Source: Sulfitobacter sp. 20_GPM-1509m (GTDB taxonomy: Bacteria; Pseudomonadota; Alphaproteobacteria; Rhodobacterales; Rhodobacteraceae). From it: a stretch of DNA of 64,000 nt. The DNA lies in contig NZ_JIBC01000012.1 of NCBI RefSeq assembly GCF_000620505.1, positions 61,701-125,700 on the forward strand. Reading direction: 5' to 3'. The notes beneath the pieces were generated by a model. It searched no databases and was not told the DNA's origin. It saw nothing but the letters and a program-made list of their open reading frames with translations. Positions 38,179 through 47,161 of this stretch are shown here, piece by piece. Both the position numbers and the translations under genes were made by a program. Position 1 is the first letter of the stretch; each line of letters begins with the position of its first letter.

Positions 38179-39166
38179 GGGCGTTCCCCTTCAGCGCCCC
38201 GGACCGCAGACGCGGGTCGATGGCATAATAGGTCAGGTCGGTGATCAGGTTGATCACCACGAAAAAGAACGCGATCATGATCAGATAGGCGGACATCACA
38301 GGAATATCGACCTGCTGGATCGCCTGCAAAAACAGCCGTCCCATGCCCGGCCACTGAAAAACGCTTTCGGTGATGATGGCAAAGGCGATGACCGCCCCCA
38401 ACTGCAACCCGATCACCGTCACCACAGGCATCAGCGTGTTCTTCAGCGCATGGCGAAAGTGGACCACCCGGTCACGCAAGCCCCGCGCACGGGCGAACTT
38501 GATATAATCGGTGCGCATCACGTCCAGCATCTCGGCGCGCACCAGCCGCATCACCATCGTGGTCTGGAACAGCGCCAGCGTGATCGACGGCAGGATCAGC
38601 GCCCGCAACCCCGATGTGGTCAGGAATCCGGTGGTCCACGCGCCGCCAAACACCTCGGTGGTCTCGCCGCGCCCAAAGGACGGCAACCAGCCCAGCACGA
38701 CCGAGAACAGATAGATCAGCATGATCCCGATCAGGAATGTCGGGATCGAAATCCCCACCAGCGACACCGCCATCAGCCCCCGCGCAATCCGCCCGTTGCG
38801 GTGCAGGCCGGTGTAGACGCCCAAGGGTATGCCCAGCAGGATCGACAGCAAAACCGATGTGCCCGCCAGCTCGAAGGTGGCAGGCATACGTTCCTGCAAC
38901 AGCACCCCCACGGGCCGCTTATGGAAATAGGACACGCCGAAATCGCCCTGCACCGCACCGCTGACATAGCGCCAGAACTGCACCGCCACGGAATCGTTCA
39001 GCCCCATCATCTCGCGCAGCCGCTCGATCTCGGCCTGCGAGGCATCTTCGGTCACCATCTGGCGCACCGGATCACCGACGAAATCAAACAGCGCAAAGGC
39101 GACCGCAGCGACGATGAACATCACGATAAACGACTGGGCCAGACGGCCCGAGATATAGCGGATCAT
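38171..39166 (-). CDS. peptide ABC transporter permease, DppB-like
   Basis: A 331-residue permease with the DppB start MIRYISGRLAQSF and coupling-loop ARARGLRDRVVHFRHALKNTLMPV (about 216-239). The gene is separated from the binding-protein gene upstream by a strong terminator hairpin. Confidence 0.9.
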   Translation of the reverse strand: MIRYISGRLAQSFIVMFIVAAVAFALFDFVGDPVRQMVTEDASQAEIERLREMMGLNDSVAVQFWRYVSGAVQGDFGVSYFHKRPVGVLLQERMPATFELAGTSVLLSILLGIPLGVYTGLHRNGRIARGLMAVSLVGISIPTFLIGIMLIYLFSVVLGWLPSFGRGETTEVFGGAWTTGFLTTSGLRALILPSITLALFQTTMVMRLVRAEMLDVMRTDYIKFARARGLRDRVVHFRHALKNTLMPVVTVIGLQLGAVIAFAIITESVFQWPGMGRLFLQAIQQVDIPVMSAYLIMIAFFFVVINLITDLTYYAIDPRLRSGALKGNAHA

Positions 39167-39183
39167 GGCGTACCTTCCGAAAG

Positions 39184-39217
39184 AAAAAACCGGGGACCAG
39201 ATCAGCCTGGTCCCCGG
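39184..39217 (-). terminator. Rho-independent terminator/attenuator after the peptide-binding protein gene
   Basis: On the minus strand the stem CCGGGGACCAG/CTGGTCCCCGG (39190-39217, 6-nt loop) is followed by TTTTTTC. It sits between the binding-protein gene and the permease genes, so most transcripts should stop here and the binding protein should be made in excess. Confidence 0.8.
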
Positions 39218-39254
39218 AAGTCAGCGGCCCGCAACAAGGCCGCCGGGGAGTGGC

Positions 39255-40850
39255 TTAGCGGGTGATCTTCGCATCGGCATAGTTGAACCCGTCATCGGCC
39301 CGCTGTTTGACCTCGACACCGTCCCGCACACCCCAGACCACGGCCTGTTGGTGCAGCGGCAGGTAATAGACCTCGTCGTGCACGATCTGATAGGCCTCGG
39401 CGATCAGGGCATCACGCTTGGCCGTGTCTGTTTCGCTTTCGACCAATGCCACGATCTCGTCGATGCGCGGATTGGAAAAGTCGCCATTGTTGATCCGGCC
39501 ACGGCCCGACGCCTCGTCCCAGGTGCCCATCAGGTTGAACAGCACCGAATAGCTGTCCAGACCGCCGGGCGTCCAACCCATCATGTAAATCGCGAACTCC
39601 TGCACCGGACGCCCCACGACCTTCCAGTACTGGCTGACGTTCATGGTGCGCAGGTCCACCTGAATCCCCACACGCGCCAGCATCGACGCCACCGCCTGAC
39701 AGATCTTTTCGTCATTCACATAGCGGTTGTTGGGGCACACCAGCGCCGTCCTGAACCCGTCGGGATAGCCCGCCTCGGCCAGCAGCTTGCGCGACGCTTC
39801 GGGGTCGAAGGGATAGCGCTCCATCTGGCCCGCGGGGGCGAACAGCAGCGGCGAAATCAGCGTCGCCGCAGGCTCGGACAAACCGTTCATCAGCTTGGAC
39901 TGGATGCCGTCAATATCAATCGCCTGATACAGCGCCAGCCGCACGCGCCGGTCCTTGAACGGATTGGTCGGCGTGTTCGTCATCAGCGCCACATCGCGGT
40001 TCTGGTCCATGCCCAGCATGATCGTGCGCAGCTCGGGCTGGATCAGAACCTTTGTGCCCTCATTGGCATTCACCCGGTCGATGTCTTGCAGCGGCACGGG
40101 GAACATCATGTCGATCTCGCCCGACAACAGCGCCGCCACGCGGGTGCCGTCCTGGGTGATCGGCGTATAGATCACACGGTCCAGATTGTCCGTCCGCTCG
40201 CCCCACCAGCCGTCAAACGGCTCGAACACGGTTTTGGTCTCGGGCTGGCGTTCGGTCACCATGAACGGGCCGGTGCCGTTCGAATGCAAACCCGCATAGC
40301 TTTCGATGTTTTCCACCGTGTTCGACGGCACGGTCGCGCTGTTTTCTTCTGACCATTCCTTGTCCATCATATAGATGCTGGTCCACATGTTCGGCAGGAT
40401 CGGGTTCGGCTCGGCGGTGTGAAAGTCGATGGTGTAATCGTCCACCTTGGTCATCTCGGTGACCATGGTCACCCGGTCGCGCAGGAACGAATATTCATTG
40501 CCCACCCGCCCCATGGAAAAGATCACGTCGTCGGCGTTGAAATCGTTGCCGTTCTGGAACTTGACCCCTTCACGCAAATGGAACCGCCAGGTGGTCGGGT
40601 CGATCACCTCCCAGCTTGTGGCCAACCCCGGCGCCAACGACATATCCGACGCGCGCATCACCAGCGGCTCGTAGACGTTGCCCAGAATGGTCAGCGGCAG
40701 CGCCCCGGTGGTGCCATGCGGGTCCAGGTTGGCAATATCCGCCTGCGAGGCCCACTTCAGCACGTTCTCCTGCGCCACGGCCCCCTGCCCCGTCGCAAGC
40801 ACAACCGCCGTGGACATGGCCAGCGCAGACATAAATTTCGAATGTTTCAT
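39255..40850 (-). CDS. ABC transporter peptide-binding protein (family 5)
   Basis: A 531-residue SBP_bac_5 protein. Sec signal MKHSKFMSALAMSTAVVLA with cleavage near AVAQ (about 27), then LKWASQADIANLDPHGTTGALP, which is typical of DppA/OppA-type binders. Start at 40850 follows AGGGAGAG. Ligand probably a short peptide, glutathione or N-acyl amino acid. Confidence 0.9.
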   Translation of the reverse strand: MKHSKFMSALAMSTAVVLATGQGAVAQENVLKWASQADIANLDPHGTTGALPLTILGNVYEPLVMRASDMSLAPGLATSWEVIDPTTWRFHLREGVKFQNGNDFNADDVIFSMGRVGNEYSFLRDRVTMVTEMTKVDDYTIDFHTAEPNPILPNMWTSIYMMDKEWSEENSATVPSNTVENIESYAGLHSNGTGPFMVTERQPETKTVFEPFDGWWGERTDNLDRVIYTPITQDGTRVAALLSGEIDMMFPVPLQDIDRVNANEGTKVLIQPELRTIMLGMDQNRDVALMTNTPTNPFKDRRVRLALYQAIDIDGIQSKLMNGLSEPAATLISPLLFAPAGQMERYPFDPEASRKLLAEAGYPDGFRTALVCPNNRYVNDEKICQAVASMLARVGIQVDLRTMNVSQYWKVVGRPVQEFAIYMMGWTPGGLDSYSVLFNLMGTWDEASGRGRINNGDFSNPRIDEIVALVESETDTAKRDALIAEAYQIVHDEVYYLPLHQQAVVWGVRDGVEVKQRADDGFNYADAKITR

Positions 40851-40872
40851 GTTTCTCTCTCCCTGAAAGATG

Positions 40873-42045
40873 TCAGCGTTTCGCTGGCAATTGATCCTCG
40901 ACCAGGGCGGCGAAATAAGACGCGCCAATGGGCAGGATCTCGTCGTTGAAGTCATATGCTGGATGATGCAGCTGGGGATCGTCCGCCCCCTTGGCTGAAC
41001 CGACATGGATATAGGCACCGGGCAGAACCGCCAGCATCTCGGCAAAATCCTCTCCGCCCGCCACCGGCTTTTGATCGCGAACAATAGCGTCGGACCCCAG
41101 TATAGACGAAATCGCACGGTCTGCGGATGTCGCCTCGGCGGGGGTGTTGATCGTGGGCGGACAGCCCATGCGATACTCAAGGTCCAGCGTGACGCCGTAG
41201 GCCACCTCGATCCCCTTGCAAATCTCTTGCACCCGCCGCCGCACGGTCTCGCGCACGCCGGGATCGAAAGTACGGATCGTCGCGTGCAGCTCGGCGGTGG
41301 GCGGAACCACGTTGACGGCAGTGCCCGCGATGAAACGGGTCACATTCACCACGGCCACCTCGATGGGGTCGATGTTCTTGGTGCACAGGTGTTGAAACGC
41401 CGTGTGCAATTGCAGACCCACCGCGATGGGATCATTGCCGTTGTGCGGACGCGCCGCGTGGCTGCCCTTGCCGTGGATCACGATCTTCATCGTATCCACC
41501 GCCGCCATCACCGCCCCCGCGCGCACCGACGCCGTGCCAACAGGACGGTTCGGCGCGTTGTGCAGGGCCCAGACGCTGTCGCAGGGAAACTGATCGAACA
41601 GCCCTTCGGCAATCATGCGCTTGGCCCCTGCCCCGGCCTCTTCGGCGGGCTGGAAAATGAAATGCACCGTGCCCGAGAAATCGCGTGTACCGGCCAGATA
41701 TTTGGCGGCCCCCAACAGCATCGTCGTGTGCCCGTCGTGGCCACAGGCATGCATGACGCCGCTGTTGGTCGACCGATACGGCAGGTTGGTCTGCTCCTCC
41801 ATCGGCAGCGCATCCATATCGGCCCGCAACCCGATGGCCCCGCCCCCGTCGCCCGACCGCAGCACCCCGATCACCCCGGTCCCGCCCAGCCCGCGATGCA
41901 CCTCGATCCCCCAGCTTTCCAGCCGCTGCGCCACCAGGTCGGATGTCCGCTGCTCCTGATAGTTCAACTCGGGATGCGCATGAAAATCGCGCCGCCATTC
42001 GGTCATCTCGTCGTGCATTGCAGCGATCTGTGGAAGTGTCGGCAT
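40873..42045 (-). CDS. M20-family amidohydrolase (hippurate/N-acyl amino acid hydrolase type)
   Basis: A 390-residue metal-dependent amidohydrolase of the M20D type. The metal-binding motif HACGHDGHTTML is at about 100-111, FIFQPAEE at about 131, and a C-terminal GGEDFAEML. It would deacylate an N-acyl amino acid or hydrolyse a peptide-like ligand brought in by the neighbouring Dpp-type transporter. The ATG at 42045 lacks a clear ribosome site, so the start is uncertain. It lies 22 bp upstream of the binding-protein gene in the same direction. Confidence 0.83.
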   Translation of the reverse strand: MPTLPQIAAMHDEMTEWRRDFHAHPELNYQEQRTSDLVAQRLESWGIEVHRGLGGTGVIGVLRSGDGGGAIGLRADMDALPMEEQTNLPYRSTNSGVMHACGHDGHTTMLLGAAKYLAGTRDFSGTVHFIFQPAEEAGAGAKRMIAEGLFDQFPCDSVWALHNAPNRPVGTASVRAGAVMAAVDTMKIVIHGKGSHAARPHNGNDPIAVGLQLHTAFQHLCTKNIDPIEVAVVNVTRFIAGTAVNVVPPTAELHATIRTFDPGVRETVRRRVQEICKGIEVAYGVTLDLEYRMGCPPTINTPAEATSADRAISSILGSDAIVRDQKPVAGGEDFAEMLAVLPGAYIHVGSAKGADDPQLHHPAYDFNDEILPIGASYFAALVEDQLPAKR

Positions 42046-42282
42046 CCGAGGAAAAGCCCCTGTGTGAAGGTGTCTGGGTTCCTCGCAGCCTAGCCAGTCG
42101 CCATTTTCATTAAAAATACCGATTGGTCGCCAAGATATAACTTTTGGTAATGTTCTTGCTCTGAAATTAGTGCTTTTGTGACAAAGCCTTGTGGGCCACG
42201 CGGCCAAAGCCTGCAGCGCAGAAAACCGGCCTGTTACCGGCCAGACCTAAGTCAAGTGACCCGCGCCCGTCAGGGCATGGGA

Positions 42283-43008
42283 CTACCGGCCCGTCTTGGC
42301 GCGCCAGGCGTCAAACTTTTTCTGGTTCTCTTCCAGCGTGCAGGGATACAGCCCGATGATCGGCGCACCCGCCAGAACTTCCTCCAGCACGAAATCCTCG
42401 AACGCTTCCATGCCTGCGCAGACCTCGGCAATCTCGTCGGCCAGATGCGCAGGGATCACCATGACCCCGTCGCCGTCCCCCACGATCACGTCACCGGGAA
42501 ACACCGCAACCCCGCCGCAACCGATGGGCACGTTGATGTCCAGCGCCTCGTGTTTGGTCAGGTTGGTCGGCGCCGAAGCGCGCGCGTGAAAGGCGGGCAT
42601 ATCCAGCGCACCGATCCCTGCCGCATCGCGCAGACCGCCGTCGGTGACCACACCGGCACAGCCGCGCACCGCCATCCGTGTGATCAGGATCGACCCGGCG
42701 GTCGCCGCAGTTGAATCCTGCCGCGCGTCCATCACCAGCACATGCCCCTCGGGACAGGTTTCCACCGCCACCCGCTGCGGGTGATCGGCATTGCGGAACA
42801 CGTCCAGTTGGTTGCGATCCTCGCGTGCCGGAATGTAGCGCAGGGTAAACGCCTGCCCCACCATCCGCTCGGCCTTGGGCGACACCGGCACAACGCCTTG
42901 GATGAACTGGTTGCGCAGACCGCGCTTGTACAACTGCGTCGCGATCGACGCGGTGCCGGTGCGCTTGAGTTGCGCCTTGGTGGCGTCGGACAGGATGTAA
43001 TCGCTCAT
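42283..43008 (-). CDS. RraA-family protein (HMG/CHA aldolase-like)
   Basis: A 241-residue RraA-like protein. Motifs TDGGLRD (about 120), GCGGVAVFPGDVIVGDGDGVMVIP (about 163-186) place it in the RraA/4-hydroxy-4-methyl-2-oxoglutarate aldolase family. These proteins act as pyruvate aldolases, decarboxylases or have unknown roles; the E. coli RraA RNase-inhibitor role is not implied. A 16-bp perfect palindrome is found 44 bp upstream of its start. AAGGAT precedes the ATG. Confidence 0.8.
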   Translation of the reverse strand: MSDYILSDATKAQLKRTGTASIATQLYKRGLRNQFIQGVVPVSPKAERMVGQAFTLRYIPAREDRNQLDVFRNADHPQRVAVETCPEGHVLVMDARQDSTAATAGSILITRMAVRGCAGVVTDGGLRDAAGIGALDMPAFHARASAPTNLTKHEALDINVPIGCGGVAVFPGDVIVGDGDGVMVIPAHLADEIAEVCAGMEAFEDFVLEEVLAGAPIIGLYPCTLEENQKKFDAWRAKTGR

Positions 43009-43051
43009 GGGGAAATCCTTGGTACAGGTGCAGGCTGTGGGTTGGCTCTCT

Positions 43052-43067
43052 AACTAATATATTAGTT
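43052..43067. promoter_or_regulatory. 16-bp perfect palindrome upstream of the RraA-like gene
   Basis: AACTAATATATTAGTT reads identically on both strands. It is strikingly AT-rich in a GC-rich stretch and centred 52 bp from the gene start. A GntR-type operator is plausible, for instance for the regulator at 34837; this is positional inference. Confidence 0.55.
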
Positions 43068-43186
43068 CGCACACCGCAAGGATTATGCGGCAAAGCACCT
43101 GTGTGCGGGTGTCCCGCTATGCGTCCAGCGCTGTATTTCTGACGGAGATTTCGATTAAGTTATTGTTTTTGCTTTATAATAGCAAA

Positions 43187-43279
43187 GGTAACCCATGGGT
43201 TACCCACCCTGCCCCGGCCATCAAGGTAACCCGTGGGTTACCCTCAGCATTTGGTCGCCGGGGTAACCCATGGGTTACC
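43187..43279. repeat. three 18-bp palindromes, centromere-like (parS) array
   Basis: GGTAACCCATGGGTTACC occurs at 43187-43204 and 43262-43279, and with one base changed (GTG for ATG at the centre) at 43225-43242. Repeats are 37-38 bp apart (19-20 bp spacers), and the last ends 5 bp before the parB stop. Position, perfect symmetry and adjacency to parB suggest ParB binding sites. Confidence 0.82.
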
Positions 43280-43284
43280 GCCCG

Positions 43285-44352
43285 TCACAGCGGCTTGACC
43301 GACGGACCGCCGCGCAGCTCTTCCTCGAATGCCTTGATGGCACGCTCAAGCTGCGACTTGGGGATCGCCGCGAAATCGTCCTTGCTGACGATCCGGCACT
43401 CGCCCCGCCGCGCTGTCACCTTCAGGCTGCCCACGTGAAACTCGAACTTTTCCCGTGGCTCCAGCTTTTTCTTCGGCGTCGGCGGGGTCGCTTTCGCCGC
43501 GTCGACAAAGGCCGCCAGCGCCTTGTTCTGCTCCTCGGGGGTCTGGCACGTGGCCAGCTTTTCCCGCAAGGCTTCGGCCGCACCTTGGGTCTTGAACGCC
43601 CGCGACACATCCACGCCAAGGTTGCGCGACACCGCCTTGGGGAACGGCAGCACATCGCCCAGCTGCGACAGCAGGAAGACAAAGCTGCGGATGTAGGATT
43701 TTTTCATCTTGTGCAGCGAGCCATAAAGCCGCGCCACCAGCGCATCGGGGTCCGGCTCGCCCACCGCGTCGTCCTGCGCGGCGGTGATGACAACCTGTGC
43801 CATCTCGGCAAAGGTCAGATCCTCGCGCACAACGTTTTCCTCGACCATGTCGATGTACCGCGCCAGCCGCCCGTCATCGCCCCGCTCGATCCGCGCGATA
43901 ATGGTGCCAAACCGCGCATCGCCGGTTTCGGCCAAAAGCTGCGACAGCGCGGTGAACCGGCGCCAGCCTTTCTTAAGCTGATAGCTGCCATCAGGTCCGG
44001 GATAAATCTCGATCGGCTCTTTCTGACCGCGTTCGCGAATGGACGCCTTAAGCTCTTCCATCTCGTCCGAGGCCGCGACCGCCTCAAGATCCATCCGGTC
44101 GCGCGGCAGATCATCCGTCGCAATCTGCGACAGCTCCAGCGACATCAGAACCCGCCCCTCGTCTTGGGCGGCGCGAAACGCTTCGGCATCCACAGCGTTC
44201 TGGCGGCGCTTTTCAACCTTGGCCTCGGTGGCGTCCGTCAGGCTTTCTGCCGCCTCGCGCACCGCGGCCCCCATGGGGCCAACAGACCGTTCCCGCCGCT
44301 GCGGCGGCTCGGTCTCCAGAGGGGCGAACCCGAACTTGTTGCTCTTGGCCAT
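43285..44352 (-). CDS. parB: plasmid partition protein ParB/RepB-like
   Basis: A 355-residue ParB-family protein. A charged N-terminus precedes the ParB/Srx-like domain with IEIYPGPDGSYQLKKGWRRFTALSQL (about 113-138), followed by the central DNA-binding helix-turn-helix region (ENVVREDLTFAEMAQVV; KMKKSYIRSFVFLLSQL) and a C-terminal domain. It binds centromere sites during plasmid segregation; those are likely the three palindromes just beyond its stop. It is separated from parA by 1 bp. Confidence 0.9.
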   Translation of the reverse strand: MAKSNKFGFAPLETEPPQRRERSVGPMGAAVREAAESLTDATEAKVEKRRQNAVDAEAFRAAQDEGRVLMSLELSQIATDDLPRDRMDLEAVAASDEMEELKASIRERGQKEPIEIYPGPDGSYQLKKGWRRFTALSQLLAETGDARFGTIIARIERGDDGRLARYIDMVEENVVREDLTFAEMAQVVITAAQDDAVGEPDPDALVARLYGSLHKMKKSYIRSFVFLLSQLGDVLPFPKAVSRNLGVDVSRAFKTQGAAEALREKLATCQTPEEQNKALAAFVDAAKATPPTPKKKLEPREKFEFHVGSLKVTARRGECRIVSKDDFAAIPKSQLERAIKAFEEELRGGPSVKPL

Positions 44353-44353
44353 C

Positions 44354-45658
44354 TCATGTCTCTCCCTTGTCTGCGGTGCGATCCCAGGCCGTTAGCATGG
44401 TCGCCCTGAATTCCTCGTACGCCCGGTCAAAACTTTGCCGTGCCCGTTTCCAGGTTTCGCGGGTCATCTGCCGATAGTCCTGTTCGTAAACCGACATCTG
44501 GAACCGGCCCGATTGTTCAACCGCGCGGGTCATTTCAATCGGGTTCTGGCAAACGTCCGCGCCGAACACATTGCGAAAGGCGTCCATCATCGCAGTGTGC
44601 AGCGGGTTGTTGGTTTCGAACCGGGTCATGAGAATACGAATGTCCAAAAACTGTTTAGGAAGCGTAATCCCTGCGTCCGCTGCCAGCTTGCCGAACCCGT
44701 CCGAAATATCCTCCATCGCGTCGCCCAACTGACCCAGATAGCTGGTGGTGGAATCGTATTCCCAATAGCCGGGACCGGAGGGGATATAGAGAATGTCCGC
44801 CGCAAAGGCCGCGTTCAGGGATTGATAGCCGATGGCCGGCGGGCAGTCGAAAATGATGACGTCATATTGGTCGTCAGGCAGTTCATCCAGGTAACGGGCG
44901 ACGCAGCCAAAGAACGACCACGCCTTGTGCAGCGCGCGGTACTGCGCGCTGGCAAATTCGACAAAGGCCGCGTTGGCGCAGCTGGGGATGATGTCAATGG
45001 TGGGCCAGCAGGTCGGCTGGATGAAATCCTGCGTCCGCTGCGCGCCGATGGTTTGCACGTCTTCTGGCAATTCGTCGGCGGCGGGGTAGGGGCATTCCTC
45101 GGGCAGGTCATAGCTGTTCATGATCCGGTCCGCCTCGCGGCACAGATCGCGGCACATGATGCCCCAGACGGTGTTGCCTTCCTTGACCTCGACCAGCCCC
45201 ATCGAATGGGTCAGCGTCGCCTGCGGGTCAAAGTCGATGCACAGCACGCGGTAGCCATCCAGGGCGGCGGCATTCGCCAAGTGCTGCGCCACGACGGTCT
45301 TGCCCACACCGCCCTTGAAGTTGGACACGGCCACGCGGATGGCACGGCCATCGGGCCGGCGGGGCAGCAGGGATTTGCCGCGAAAGCGCAGGCGGCGGCG
45401 CAATTCGTTGATCTCTTTCAGCGAGAACCAGCGCTGGCGGCCATCGTCCTGGGTTTCGCCTTGCGGCAGGGTCGGGTCCTCTGCCAGTTTCTTGCGCAGG
45501 GTGTCGGGGGGAATGTCGAACATGAACTGGCTGATTTCCCAGATCGAGAAGGGCCGCAGCGCCTTGACCACGCCGGGGTCGAAGGTTGCGCGACGCACGG
45601 AAGCCTGTTGTGCCAAACTGCGCGCGTTCATGTCCTGAAGGTCTGAATGATCTCTCAT
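44354..45658 (-). CDS. parA: plasmid partition ATPase ParA
   Basis: A 434-residue ParA with an N-terminal MerR/HTH-like region (about 25-95) and the ParA ATPase core. The deviant Walker A KGGVGKT is at 115-121; CIDFDPQATLTHSMG follows, and IIFDCPPAIGYQSL is the Walker B region. The extended N-terminus is typical of plasmid ParA proteins that also repress their own promoter. The start at 45658 is just before the iteron region, divergent from the replicase. Confidence 0.93.
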   Translation of the reverse strand: MRDHSDLQDMNARSLAQQASVRRATFDPGVVKALRPFSIWEISQFMFDIPPDTLRKKLAEDPTLPQGETQDDGRQRWFSLKEINELRRRLRFRGKSLLPRRPDGRAIRVAVSNFKGGVGKTVVAQHLANAAALDGYRVLCIDFDPQATLTHSMGLVEVKEGNTVWGIMCRDLCREADRIMNSYDLPEECPYPAADELPEDVQTIGAQRTQDFIQPTCWPTIDIIPSCANAAFVEFASAQYRALHKAWSFFGCVARYLDELPDDQYDVIIFDCPPAIGYQSLNAAFAADILYIPSGPGYWEYDSTTSYLGQLGDAMEDISDGFGKLAADAGITLPKQFLDIRILMTRFETNNPLHTAMMDAFRNVFGADVCQNPIEMTRAVEQSGRFQMSVYEQDYRQMTRETWKRARQSFDRAYEEFRATMLTAWDRTADKGET

Positions 45659-45786
45659 GGTGCTGCTCTTGCTATTTGGATATTTTTCTTCAATAACGGG
45701 ATATAGCCAAATTGGCAAAAGCAAACTTTACCGTTTCCGCTCCTGTTAATCTGTCCCATTCCAGCGATCACAGGAAATCAGGCCCT

Positions 45787-45870
45787 TTATTTAGTGACAC
45801 ATAGGGCTGCATCAGGCTCTATTTGGTGACACAGAGGGACAGATATAGTGACATCAGGGGTGTCACCCTA
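45787..45870. repeat. iteron-like GTGACA repeats in probable origin region
   Basis: Three direct repeats share a GTGACA core: TTTAGTGACACATAGGG (core at 45794), TTTGGTGACACAGAGGG (45826) and ATAGTGACATCAGGGG (45848). An inverted TGTCAC at 45861-45866 pairs with the last. AT-rich sequence follows at about 45867-45905. The region lies between the parA and replicase starts, and no gene is present. Confidence 0.68.
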
Positions 45871-45947
45871 TACCTTATATACCAGATTCAATTTATTCTT
45901 TTTGGAATTCGTGTATTTTCAGGGGCGTTGACAGAAAACGGGATTTT

Positions 45948-46715
45948 ATGCACTTATCAACCTCAATGAGAATCGGCCCACAGATGGCCGCCATTGAGAG
46001 GCGAGACAGTGAGATCAACATGGAACCCAAGCGACTGACAGGGCCCGGCGCGGGGTCGATGAAATATGACGTGCTGACCGCGCTGACCGTCTCGGGTCTG
46101 CATGGATCACCCGCCCAGCAAATTTCGATGACGCGGCTCTGTGCTTTGATCACGGCGCGGTACAATTGGAAACTGGATCATTTCTGCGTGGGCCAGCCAG
46201 AAATGGCACGTATGTGGCATGTGACGGAACGCACCGTAAAACGCGAGATCAAACGCTGGGTCGAGGATCGGCTGTTGATCTGTGTGCGCAAGGGCGTGCG
46301 GGGCAGGATAGGGGCCTATAGGCTGAACATCCTGCGGGTGTTCGAACTGTCGCGCGATATCTGGGGCGCGGTGGGGCCGGACTATGCCGAGCGGATGCAG
46401 GAGATGGACCCGGGGCAACGGTCGTCTGTCGTGAAGGTTGATTTCACCAAACCCGTGCAAGAGGTCGCTGTCCCGGACGATGGCACGTCCTGGTATGCGG
46501 TGTCCCAACGGCTCAAGGCGCTGTACCCGGAGAAGCATCGCAACTGGTTCGCGCCGCTGCGCTTTGTCTCGGACGAGGGCGGCACATACACGCTGGCGGC
46601 GCGCAGCGGGTTTGTTGTGCGCTATTTAGAGACACATTTCAGCACAGTCATGGCCGAGGCGGTGGTGGCCGAGGTGGGGCTTGGCAGACGCATTGCATTT
46701 GTGGTGGATGACTGA
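45948..46715 (+). CDS. plasmid replication initiator with DnaA-like C-terminal domain
   Basis: A 255-residue protein. The middle has a winged-helix-like region (VGQPEMARMWHVTERTVKREIKRWVEDRLLICVRKG). The C-terminal 65 residues resemble the N-terminal domain of DnaA: a Trp, then RLKALYPEKHRNWFAPLRF, TLAARSGFVVRYLETHF and an alanine-rich helix. This combination matches the DnaA-like replicases of Roseobacter plasmids. It is divergent from parAB, across the iteron region. The ATG at 45948 is used; ATG at 46020 is an alternative. The replicon class is inferred from motifs, not a search. Confidence 0.8.
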   Translation: MHLSTSMRIGPQMAAIERRDSEINMEPKRLTGPGAGSMKYDVLTALTVSGLHGSPAQQISMTRLCALITARYNWKLDHFCVGQPEMARMWHVTERTVKREIKRWVEDRLLICVRKGVRGRIGAYRLNILRVFELSRDIWGAVGPDYAERMQEMDPGQRSSVVKVDFTKPVQEVAVPDDGTSWYAVSQRLKALYPEKHRNWFAPLRFVSDEGGTYTLAARSGFVVRYLETHFSTVMAEAVVAEVGLGRRIAFVVDD

Positions 46716-47161
46716 CGCCAGAGCGCTGCGCCCGAAATATTATCGGACATACCTGAGAAGGTAAGGGTGGGGCGGTTTGTACGCTGTTTTCAGGGTTAAA
46801 GCGCCGCGACGGATGTGGGCCGAAGGCATGAGGTATCTTCGACAGGATCAAACCAGCGATACGAGTATTCTACCCCGGATGCGCGGGCGAGGTCACCTCT
46901 TCACGGGTTGGAAACCTTGCAGATGTTGCGATTTTGTCGTGGGTTGCTTGATCGGTGAGCCCCCCGTTCTGACCAAGTTGGCTCTTGCGGATTCAACTCC
47001 GGCTAGCGGTTCAACGTGGCATGATCTTTTCAAAATCCCGATCCGCGGCATAAGCCTGTGCGCAAGCAGTGCTTAGCGCAATCGTATTTTCGGTCAGCCC
47101 TTACCCTGAGTAGGTTGATCCGAGATGTGCCAGACGGCTCGCAGATGCGCAAAGGATTCCC
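46716..47161. other. 446-bp gene-poor gap between the replicase and the flavin monooxygenase gene
   Basis: No reading frame here has convincing codon structure; the one of about 99 codons at 46777 resembles nothing recognisable. Composition is more mixed than in neighbouring genes. It could hold a relic or a recombination scar. No repeats linked to the flanks were noticed. Confidence 0.45.

Noticed and set aside
40873..42045. M20 hydrolase as the missing allantoate amidohydrolase
   Set aside because: Its HACGHDGHT-type motifs fit the hippurate/N-acyl amino acid hydrolase branch, and it belongs to the peptide-transport block.
43187..43279. Possible CRISPR array (three regular repeats)
   Set aside because: The repeats are perfect 18-bp palindromes with 19-20 bp spacers, only three in number, with no cas genes, and they adjoin parB.
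46777..47076. 99-codon frame after the replicase
   Set aside because: No recognisable motif, no ribosome site of note and no typical codon pattern.
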